A stretch of DNA of 62,088 nucleotides from the NCBI GenBank assembly GCA_022709905.1, contig JAKLHY010000048.1, positions 1 to 62,088 on the forward strand. The letters run 5' to 3'. The notes below the pieces were generated by a model. That model saw only the letters and a list, made by a program, of their open reading frames with translations. It was not told where the DNA came from and did no database searches. The DNA comes from Verrucomicrobiota bacterium (lineage in GTDB: Bacteria; Verrucomicrobiota; Verrucomicrobiia; Limisphaerales; UBA1319). A program made the translations under genes and the position numbers. Of this stretch, positions 27,394-35,073 are shown piece after piece (position 1 is the stretch's first letter; every line of letters begins with the position of its first letter).

Positions 27394-30300
27394 TCACTGC
27401 TGGCGCAAGCGGTAGAATCGGCAGCTTTCGGCTGGCGTAATCCTGAAGGTGTTCTGGCCGCCTGCCTGTTCGAAGTTATTGTGTTCCTGCCATCGGCTGG
27501 ATTCAGACAAACGATCGGTGCTCTCAAGGACATAGCCAAAGGCTGAGGCTGGCCAGGATAGAATAATCTCGCGTGCTACGACTTCAAACGCGAGGCGAAC
27601 GGGTTCGGATTCCACCGGCAATTCGGCCAGAACGAAGTAGTCGTTGTTATTGGCCGGGATCGGATCGGTGCTCTGGGTCGTGGCCTGGACGTGGAACGAA
27701 CCTCTGAGAAGGCCCGAATACTCCAAATTAACTTCGAGATTAGCCTCCTCACCGGCAGCCAATATGCCCAGGGAGCATTGTAACGTCCCAGCCTCAATTC
27801 GCGTGGAACCTTGCGACGACGTTGCTGAAACCAGGATCACACCGGGGGGTGGTTTTACGATGAATTGGACCTCATTCGCATCGGTCGGTCCCAGATTCCT
27901 AAGCCGGATCTGGAATTGGATTCCGGCAGGTGCTGTCCGGCCCCCTTCCATGATCAGCTCGAGATCGGCAAGATTCGCGGGGACATGTCTTTGGATGAGA
28001 ATCCGGGCTGTTGCCGTGTTGACTGAATCGTAGGAGTCCCGGACTGTGAGTTGAATCAAGTGAGGACCTTCAGTGAAAGCGCTGGCCGGGCGCTGGAGGT
28101 ATTCGCCACTGCCGATCCAACCGTCGACGTCCGACGTCCATTGCAGGTTTTCGTCCGGGAACGACCCGTCCTCCAGGTCGCTGGCGGTAGCGGTCATAAC
28201 GACTGCCTGTTCGCCGCTGAACAAGGTCCCGGATGCCGGCAGACGAATCGAGGCGTTCGGCGGACGATTCAGCACCGTAAACGGCTTGTCGGATTCGTCG
28301 ACGGCTGTGTTAAAACCATCGCTGGCGATGACGCGAATGCGACCCTCTGTAGTACCGCGCAGGAACTCGGCGTCTATAGTGTAACGGTTCAGAGGCCAAT
28401 CGGCAGCGAGAGTTTCCCAAGAACTGCCGTTATCGGCGCTAAATTGAATCAGATAACTCAAAACATCGCCGTCGGCATCGCCGGCCATCCATTCCAATTC
28501 CGCCGAACCGGTCCCGATGGTTTCCCCGCCATTGGGCTGGAGCACTCGAAGGCTCGGCGAACTGAGACTGGCACTGCGAGACAGGATCATGACGCCACGA
28601 TGCCGCAACCGAACCTGTCGGATCGCAGGATTAGCGGCCACAGGCACCAGGATTGAACCAGTCTCCGGCAATTTTGTCGCGTAGTCTGGAACACCTGTTA
28701 CCAACGCAAATGGAATGACCTGTTGGATGGATCCGGCAGCGTTCAGGAATTCGAGTGTATACTCCCCAACCGGTGGCGGGGTGATGGTCTGAGAGGTGCG
28801 CAACCGTGTGAACGGCAGGAACTGAGCAGCTCCACTCACCAAATTTACTGCGCCTCGAACCACAAGGTATTCCTGCCATTCCAATGCCGGGCCCGCTGCG
28901 TGGATCGCAGGGGCGGCTTTAAAGCGATTGCTGATAGCCAGCCACAGATTAGTATATGTATATACCGATGGCCATACCCACTGTGTTCTGAATTCGCAAT
29001 AGCTCATCAATTCCGCCGTTCGATACGGATCGACCACGATCCATGCGCTTCGATCAAACCCATAAATCAAATGTTCCGGGCCACTCAGCATGTCCCCCAA
29101 CGCGGGTATCATCCCTGCAGACCGCAAGGGAGCAAAGAACGGATAATCCGGGGCGATTGCATCGGCGACCTCTCCACAGTAACCTTGTTTATATCCGTTC
29201 GTCGTCAATCCGAGGACGGAGTGCACCGTATGATGCTGGCCCAGGGTGTGGCCGATTTCATGCATGTGAAGCGTCCGGGTGTAATCAGAGGGATCGCCGG
29301 TCAGCACACCACTGGAAATATCGGAGGGTATTCCTTGAGCCAGCCCCCCCAAATCAATGCCGGTGATAATGCCATAATAAAGGCGACCGCTTGGATCTTG
29401 CATACGCATCAGTGCGATCAACGCGTTGACTTCCTCAAGAATCGGCGAGCCATTTTGCCAGATCAGCTGCCCTCGGGTGGCTTTGACGCGAGAGACAGGA
29501 AAACCGGCCTGCAAGCTTAATTTTAGTTTGTCGACCTCATTTGTTCCCGGCTGAAACACCCTGCCGTTAGCATTGGTCCAACGCACCTGGATGAAGTGGA
29601 TCTTGAATTCGGGAACAGGATCAAAACCCACATGAATCCTGCCATCACCTGCCACCCCGCCGCGTTCGGCGGGTTCATGGAACAGAATTGGCTCGGCGCC
29701 CGGCTCAAGCCTCAGTTCCAGGTTGGCAGTCAGCCACCCTCGAGGCAGATCGAAATTTAGGCTGCTGGCCAAGGTCGAGCGGCGCTGATTCGAATTAGTG
29801 TGAACAAGAATCCCACCCGCGTTAATGGCGCCGAGGGGTGACTCTGCCAACTCTACGCCAGTCCGGAATCCCCGGAGTTGAAGGCCTTGGAGGATTTTTG
29901 GCGGGATCATCGGGCGCAGGAGCTGCAAATGCGCCCGCACCAGAGTGGGTTTATCGGCAATGAGCGGCACGCTGTTTCGCCAGTTCTGCACCGCCTGAAT
30001 GATTTCCAGGGCAACCAATTCCAGATCTGTTGCCATCACTTTCACCGGCAGGATCTTTGGGCTGTTTGAGGCGTTGCCAATCAGGGTGATGAAGCCTGTG
30101 TTAGTGCCTGGATTCAACGCGCCACTCTCGATCTGGACGAACAGGTTGGTGACTTGACCAGGCGCGAGCGTGCCGACCAGTGGTCCCACTTGAAGCCAAG
30201 GCTTGCTGTTCTCCGTGGCGGTACTGACGTGGAAGTTCAGGTTGGTCTTGCCAGCATTCCTGACGGTCACGGTTTGAGGCGGTGGATTGCTGCGGGTCAC

Positions 30301-31041
30301 ATCGAATGTGAGTTGCGCTGGATCCAATTGCATGCCACCGGCGATATCCACGCGGTAATAAGACTTGATGTTAATCGTGCAACCGAGAAGAAAACTGGAA
30401 GGAAAGGATAAGGCTGGTTCTTGGAGCTGAATACTCACTGTGGAGACCAATCGATAAACCCAATCGGTGCCCTCGCGTTCGGGAGAGGTCAGCGTGCTCC
30501 GCTGGCATGACCACATCACCCTTAGCGGATTGGCGCCAGAACTCAGGGGCGGACCATGGGTCACTGTGCTGAAGGGACAGAGATTCGTGGTGCCAGCACC
30601 GATTGGCCCTGCCATCAGCGTCAGCTTCTGCGTATTGTTTCGCGGCGCATTGGGGATCGTCAAGTCGCCCTCCAACGATACATTCGCATTGAGTGGTGGG
30701 TTGAATACCAGGGAGTCACTCGACCCAAGAGAAGCGGGTGGGGTGACCGCTGGAAAGATCAATGCCAGCATCCCATCCAGTTCGATTTTACCATCAAGGC
30801 AAGTACGGGGTAGCACGGACATTGGCAGCAGGACCTCTGCATCAGAATAGGTATTCGTCGTGTGCGAATACGTGGCGCAAGCCCCGCTCCAAGTCACCTC
30901 GACCACGTGGCGGTCAAAGCGACCTATAACCTTCGAAACCTCCTCCCCATCGACGATCATTGCATGGGCAGCCAGCCCCGCAAGGATGCCCGTCGAAAGA
31001 GATCTCCTGAGACTGCCGTAATTGACAAATGGTTTGCCCAT
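27394..31041 (-). CDS. Giant secreted metzincin-like metalloprotease with Ig, DUF11 and C-terminal tail domains
   Basis: 1215 residues with an N-terminal hydrophobic signal segment (L-S-T-G-I-L-A-G-L-A-A-H-A). Residues about 255-345 form a BACON-like domain. The catalytic zone has H594-E-I-G-H598-T-L-G-Q-H-H604, a full HExxHxxGxxH zinc motif, and a candidate Met-turn E-L-M679-S-Y-C. Ig or PKD-like domains follow (about 850-1000), then a DUF11 domain (about 1035-1130). The last 70 residues end C-R-F-Y-R-L-R-Q-Q, the same type of tail as in the 4454-7285 protein. Predicted extracellular protease. It is convergent with the aldolase-like gene, with a 33-base gap. Confidence 0.85.
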   Translation of the reverse strand: MGKPFVNYGSLRRSLSTGILAGLAAHAMIVDGEEVSKVIGRFDRHVVEVTWSGACATYSHTTNTYSDAEVLLPMSVLPRTCLDGKIELDGMLALIFPAVTPPASLGSSDSLVFNPPLNANVSLEGDLTIPNAPRNNTQKLTLMAGPIGAGTTNLCPFSTVTHGPPLSSGANPLRVMWSCQRSTLTSPEREGTDWVYRLVSTVSIQLQEPALSFPSSFLLGCTINIKSYYRVDIAGGMQLDPAQLTFDVTRSNPPPQTVTVRNAGKTNLNFHVSTATENSKPWLQVGPLVGTLAPGQVTNLFVQIESGALNPGTNTGFITLIGNASNSPKILPVKVMATDLELVALEIIQAVQNWRNSVPLIADKPTLVRAHLQLLRPMIPPKILQGLQLRGFRTGVELAESPLGAINAGGILVHTNSNQRRSTLASSLNFDLPRGWLTANLELRLEPGAEPILFHEPAERGGVAGDGRIHVGFDPVPEFKIHFIQVRWTNANGRVFQPGTNEVDKLKLSLQAGFPVSRVKATRGQLIWQNGSPILEEVNALIALMRMQDPSGRLYYGIITGIDLGGLAQGIPSDISSGVLTGDPSDYTRTLHMHEIGHTLGQHHTVHSVLGLTTNGYKQGYCGEVADAIAPDYPFFAPLRSAGMIPALGDMLSGPEHLIYGFDRSAWIVVDPYRTAELMSYCEFRTQWVWPSVYTYTNLWLAISNRFKAAPAIHAAGPALEWQEYLVVRGAVNLVSGAAQFLPFTRLRTSQTITPPPVGEYTLEFLNAAGSIQQVIPFALVTGVPDYATKLPETGSILVPVAANPAIRQVRLRHRGVMILSRSASLSSPSLRVLQPNGGETIGTGSAELEWMAGDADGDVLSYLIQFSADNGSSWETLAADWPLNRYTIDAEFLRGTTEGRIRVIASDGFNTAVDESDKPFTVLNRPPNASIRLPASGTLFSGEQAVVMTATASDLEDGSFPDENLQWTSDVDGWIGSGEYLQRPASAFTEGPHLIQLTVRDSYDSVNTATARILIQRHVPANLADLELIMEGGRTAPAGIQFQIRLRNLGPTDANEVQFIVKPPPGVILVSATSSQGSTRIEAGTLQCSLGILAAGEEANLEVNLEYSGLLRGSFHVQATTQSTDPIPANNNDYFVLAELPVESEPVRLAFEVVAREIILSWPASAFGYVLESTDRLSESSRWQEHNNFEQAGGQNTFRITPAESCRFYRLRQQ

Positions 31042-31335
31042 ATGGAGTAAGGAATGACCGGGTTGATTTGACTTAGACCACAGCTTCTAGCCGAAACAGG
31101 ATCGACCACACGCCTTGGCCAGCGGTCTTTTCGCCCGCTCGGCCACCTGACCAGCATCCTTGCAGGGACATCTGGGTATCGTTGGCGTACGATAAGTGCT
31201 TGGCTAAGAGCCCTCGTTTATGGATTATGCCTGAAATTACTCCCATCATGACAGAAGGAAAAGCGGTGACTATTCATTTTAAGCGCATTTTCGAACTCCC
31301 ATGTTGGCGCAAGCCCGCAGGCAATGTTAAAAAGA
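31042..31335. other. Non-coding stretch upstream of the metzincin gene
   Basis: No gene recognised. Reading frames on both strands are short and show no family motifs. It should contain the promoter of the metzincin gene, but no clear -35/-10 pair stands out. Confidence 0.4.
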
Positions 31336-31619
31336 GCTAAGGGTCCGTGCAAAAATAAATTCCGATTTTGCTGCTGAGGATTTGGCTCGCTGGCGAGGCT
31401 CGACGAGGGAAGATACCCGCAGCGGTCTCTGACTGAGGAGTAACGAAGTCCGCGTGCCAAAGCCTCGCAGCCCTCCGGGGCGGGGCGGCGCCGGGTCATC
31501 TGCGTTGTTGCATGGACGGTCGAGTATCGCCGAGGATACACTCCCGCTCACGCGCCTAGCATCTGACCCGGCGGCGCTCCCGCCAAAATCGGAAGTTTAT
31601 TTTTGCACGGACCCTAAGC
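31336..31619. mobile_element. 284-bp MITE-like element with 35-36 bp terminal inverted repeats
   Basis: The left end (31336-31370) and the reverse complement of the right end (31584-31619) agree at 34 of 36 positions with one indel: GCTAAGGGTCCGTGC then AAAAATAAA and TTCCGATTTTG. The interior is GC-rich and contains a second, weaker inverted repeat around GCCGGGTCA. No transposase frame is present; the short frames inside match nothing I recognise. No clear target-site duplication is visible. The same end sequence appears in reduced palindromic form at 14587-14620. The element is therefore likely mobilised in trans by a transposase elsewhere. Confidence 0.78.
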
Positions 31620-31906
31620 GCCCTCCACAAGGTCATGACTCGGCTTTGACCGAATTTCAATCCAGAATTTGAGCTGAGACAAGACAGCGATAGGATAAAA
31701 GAGAGCAATAAGACTTGCTTCTTAACAGGGTTACGCGATAGCATATCAGAGAAATCCGCGAATAACCATCATGCCGATGGCGTGTATCCAGCCCCGGCGG
31801 TTGGAGGGACGATTGGCATTTGGGGTGGTTTGCCCAATAAATGCAGGGCCTATTTCGGGACAGAAAGCGGATCCCGGAAGTGTCATTGCATCGGAGAACA
31901 GTAGCT
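31620..31906. other. Non-coding stretch upstream of the DUF485-symporter operon
   Basis: No gene recognised. It must contain the promoter for the two-gene acetate-symporter operon. A TTGGCA word at about 31812 with AATAAA 17 bases on is a weak sigma70-like candidate only. Confidence 0.35.
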
Positions 31907-32176
31907 ATGGCTGGATTAGACTTTAAGGCAACGGGGGTCAAAGAACGCGAGGATGCGGCGGTGGTCGCACACAACACACGTGCCGGGGTGGTTTTATTCA
32001 TTGTCTACGTGGTTTTTTACGGGGGCTTTATGGCGCTGAGCGCCTTTTGGCCGGAGGCAATGAGCAAACCGTTTTTGTTCGGCGCCAACTTGGCGGTGGT
32101 TTATGGATTCGCGCTGATAGTGGCGGCCCTGGTATTGGCGATGGTTTATATGAAGGTTTGTCGTAAATCCAAATAA
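31907..32176 (+). CDS. DUF485 small inner-membrane protein (YjcH-like)
   Basis: 89 residues from ATG 31907, with GGAG about 10 bases upstream. Two hydrophobic helices (V-V-L-F-I-V-Y-V-V-F-Y-G-G-F and Y-G-F-A-L-I-V-A-A-L-V-L-A-M-V-Y) separated by a short loop are the DUF485 pattern. Such proteins are encoded immediately upstream of acetate symporters in many bacteria (E. coli YjcH-ActP). Here the symporter starts 13 bases after its stop, preceded by a strong GGAGG. Role presumed accessory to the symporter. Confidence 0.88.
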   Translation: MAGLDFKATGVKEREDAAVVAHNTRAGVVLFIVYVVFYGGFMALSAFWPEAMSKPFLFGANLAVVYGFALIVAALVLAMVYMKVCRKSK

Positions 32177-32189
32177 GGAGGCCCCCCCC

Positions 32190-34109
32190 ATGATTCACGA
32201 GACATCCTGGATTGCGGTTTTAGTTTTTCTGTTCTTTGCGGGCGCGGTTTTGGCGATCAGCTTTTACCTCGGTTCCAAGGCCAAGTCCGCGAGCGGCTAT
32301 TTTGCGGCAGGCGGGGGTATTCACTGGGCGGTCAACGGCGTGGCTTTTGCGGGGGATTACCTGTCTGCGGCCTCGTTCCTGGGGATATGCGGCATGATAG
32401 CCTTCTACGGATATGACGGTTTTCTGTATTCGATCGGCTATTTGGCTGGATGGATTGTAGCCTTGTTCATTATTGCGGAGCCTTTGAAACGTCTGGGGCG
32501 ATATACCTTTGCGGACGCGCTGGACAACAAATTCAACTCGCGCGGGATCAAGCTGGCGGCCGCGATCAGCACCTTGGTCGTAAGTTGCTTCTACCTGATT
32601 CCCCAGATGGTCGGGGCTGGCGCCTTGGTTCAGCCGTTGTTGGGTTTCCCTCATTATGTCGGAGTGATTGTCGTGGGAATGGTCGTGACCCTGATTGTGA
32701 CCACGGCGGGAATGGTTTCGACAACCTGGGTGCAATTCATCAAAGGGACGATGTTGGTCCTATTGTGCGCGTTCATCACGGTGCTCATATTCTTCCGCGG
32801 GGTTTCCACAAAGCCGACGGATTCGGCGGGCCGGGAAGCCCGAATTATGAAGCGGGATGTGCCTGTGGCGGAGGTGACAACGGGGGCGACAATCTTGCCT
32901 GAGGAGGGGGGATGGATCGGCAAGCCGTATCTGCGGGTAAAAAATGAGACGGGGGAAGTATCCGTATGGCGCAAGGAGGGAGATCGGCTTTCGGAGGCAC
33001 AAACGGTCACGGTATTGAGAGACGGTCGTAAGTTAGTCAATGGCCTGCCCCGAGGCAAAAATGCCGGTGAGGCTGATCTGGCGCCTGTCGGTTATGTATC
33101 GCGTCTGCCAGGAGGAGTGGAGAAAACGGGTCCGATTGGGCCATTCGGATTTCTGCGTACTCTCCAGGACAGCGAAGTCATTCTCTGGAATTCGGACAGA
33201 ATCACGGAATCAAACGGCGGAGTCACTACGGTCTATTACCAAAATCCGACGCCAGGTTCGGATTTCATGGCGCCGGGATCGAGTCCGACTTTTAAGAAGG
33301 TGCGCAGCGCCAAGCTGTTCGATAAGCTGGACTTCCTGTCGCTCATGCTGGCCTTATTCTGTGGCACGGCATCTTTGCCGCACATCCTAATCCGATATTA
33401 TACCGTCAAGGACCAACTCAGCGCCCGCAAGAGCACCGTCGTGGGCATCGCTGCCATTGGATGTTTTTATGTGCTCACGCTGTTCTTGGGACTTGGCGCC
33501 ATGACCAGCGGTAATCTTGACGTTACCGACTCGAACATGTCCGCCCCGCTGCTGGCCCGCAGCATCAACGAATTTCTTTTTGCTGTGCTGTCCGCCGTGG
33601 CTTTTACGACCGTCCTGGGCACCGTGAGCGGTCTGATCATGGCCGCCAGCGGCGCCGTTGCGCATGACTTGATGACCAACTTTCTAAAAATGAATCTGGA
33701 CGAGTTTCAAAAGGTGCGTGCGGCGAAAATCGCGGCCTTATGCGTGGGATTGCTGGCCATAGGTTTGGGCATTCTATTTGCGCGCATGAACGTGAATTTC
33801 CTGGTGGGATGGGCTTTTAACATCGCCGCTTCGGCCAACCTGCCGGCTTTGGTGATGTTGCTCTTCTGGAAACGCACGACCAAGCAGGGCATTACGGCCG
33901 CCATAATTGTCGGAATGGTGTCCTCCCTGGCCTGGATTCTCTTGAGCGCCCAAGCTTACAAGGATGTCTACGGCTTGGATCCGGCGCGGGCCATTGTGCC
34001 ATTTAGTCAACCGGCCATCATCACGATTCCCTTGGGCTTTTTGGTGTTAATTTTGGTGTCTGTTCTGACGTCGCGACAAGCGACCGTAAGGACAGAGCCT
34101 CAGGGTTAG
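32190..34109 (+). CDS. actP: ActP-like cation/acetate symporter with a large soluble insert
   Basis: 639 residues, sodium:solute symporter family. The N-terminal half has the family features G-Y-F-A-A-G-G-G-I, G-D-Y-L-S-A-A-S-F-L-G and R-Y-T-F-A-D-A-L; the C-terminal half has G-T-A-S-L-P-H-I-L-I-R-Y-Y and S-A-V-A-F-T-T-V-L-G-T-V-S-G-L. ActP proteins are about 550 residues. The excess is a soluble segment of roughly 170 residues (about 207-380) between two membrane helices, with beta-rich wording such as Y-L-R-V-K-N-E-T-G-E-V. Expected to import acetate or another short monocarboxylate with Na+. The symbol is given by family and DUF485 context; the true substrate is unproven. Confidence 0.85.
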   Translation: MIHETSWIAVLVFLFFAGAVLAISFYLGSKAKSASGYFAAGGGIHWAVNGVAFAGDYLSAASFLGICGMIAFYGYDGFLYSIGYLAGWIVALFIIAEPLKRLGRYTFADALDNKFNSRGIKLAAAISTLVVSCFYLIPQMVGAGALVQPLLGFPHYVGVIVVGMVVTLIVTTAGMVSTTWVQFIKGTMLVLLCAFITVLIFFRGVSTKPTDSAGREARIMKRDVPVAEVTTGATILPEEGGWIGKPYLRVKNETGEVSVWRKEGDRLSEAQTVTVLRDGRKLVNGLPRGKNAGEADLAPVGYVSRLPGGVEKTGPIGPFGFLRTLQDSEVILWNSDRITESNGGVTTVYYQNPTPGSDFMAPGSSPTFKKVRSAKLFDKLDFLSLMLALFCGTASLPHILIRYYTVKDQLSARKSTVVGIAAIGCFYVLTLFLGLGAMTSGNLDVTDSNMSAPLLARSINEFLFAVLSAVAFTTVLGTVSGLIMAASGAVAHDLMTNFLKMNLDEFQKVRAAKIAALCVGLLAIGLGILFARMNVNFLVGWAFNIAASANLPALVMLLFWKRTTKQGITAAIIVGMVSSLAWILLSAQAYKDVYGLDPARAIVPFSQPAIITIPLGFLVLILVSVLTSRQATVRTEPQG

Positions 34110-34274
34110 AGGGGGCATTAACGCTTCAGCGGCACTTCGGAGCGCGGCTGTGTCATAAGGACAAACCGCAGCGTCTAAGCGCATCTTGAAAGGACCATGG
34201 ATTGCGGGCGGGGCCCTGTCTCATACCCGCGATCTGATTCGTTGCGGAATTGTCGCTGTCGTGTTAAGCCGGAT

Positions 34275-35069
34275 TCATGGGGAAAGCAGGCTAGGATCGG
34301 CGGGGCAGAGAAGCAACTTCTTTTCTTCGGTATCCCAGATGACGAGCGGGCGGGCGGAGGAATCCAGATCGTCTCCAACACAGACGAACCGTGTGCTTTC
34401 GATCACGGCATTGTGGGCGCGGTGGAAGTGGCCAAAAACCCAGGCGCGGGGTCTGTAGGCGAGATCGAGCCACAGACGTCCGAGTTCAACTTCGCCGCAA
34501 TCTTCGCGTGGACCGGGATCGAAGCCGGCTGCGGTGATATGCTCTGTCACAGCGGCTTGGAGTTCGGGCACTCCGACGATGCCGATCCCGATGCGAGAGG
34601 GACAGGAGTGGGTGATAATCAGTTCGGGTTGTTGTTGGTTGAACAAGGTCGCGGCGTGCTCGCGATGGCGCCGGAGGATATAATTGGGAAAGCCGCCCAG
34701 CCAATTGTGTCGCTGCGGGCGATCGACATGCAGGGCCCCGCCCAGAAATCCGACTTTGGAACTGCCGAATCGGGCCACAGAAGGACGGGGTTGATAGATC
34801 AGGTTCAGTTCGTTTTTCCAGATTCGTTCCAGGCCGAGGCGCAGGGCGTGGCGCAGCCATTGGTGGTCCTCGTGATTGCCATCGATGACATGCAAGGGAA
34901 CCGGGAAGCGCACACCGTCCATGCGCGTATGTTCCATCTGGTCGCGGTAGAAGCCGAAGTCCCCCACTTGGATGGCGGCTGTGATGCGAAAATTCGCCTG
35001 GGCCTGGCGGAGGCTTTCAGCCAGCCGCTGGTGCTGGCCGTGCACATCGCCGACAATCAAGACGCGCAT
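34275..35069 (-). CDS. Calcineurin-like metallophosphoesterase
   Basis: 264 residues from ATG 35069, four bases beyond the stop of the sensor gene; an in-frame TTG 21 bases earlier is possible. All five family motifs are present: G-D-V-H-G (7-11), G-D-F-G (36-39), G-N-H-E-D (64-68), T-H-S-C near the centre and G-H-F-H-R toward the C-terminus. It is a cytoplasmic dimetal phosphatase or nuclease-type hydrolase of unknown substrate. The immediate coupling to a DUF294 nucleotidyltransferase sensor suggests a nucleotide- or protein-modification circuit, but this is inference only. Confidence 0.9.
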   Translation of the reverse strand: MRVLIVGDVHGQHQRLAESLRQAQANFRITAAIQVGDFGFYRDQMEHTRMDGVRFPVPLHVIDGNHEDHQWLRHALRLGLERIWKNELNLIYQPRPSVARFGSSKVGFLGGALHVDRPQRHNWLGGFPNYILRRHREHAATLFNQQQPELIITHSCPSRIGIGIVGVPELQAAVTEHITAAGFDPGPREDCGEVELGRLWLDLAYRPRAWVFGHFHRAHNAVIESTRFVCVGDDLDSSARPLVIWDTEEKKLLLCPADPSLLSP

Positions 35070-35073
35070 AAAA

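Noticed and set aside
31454..31672. Small plus-strand reading frame inside and past the MITE
   Set aside because: It crosses the element end, has no ribosome-binding site and matches no family; it is an accident of the GC-rich interior.
31812..31840. TTGGCA...AATAAA as the promoter of the symporter operon
   Set aside because: Spacing is right, but the -10 matches consensus poorly; kept only as a weak mention.
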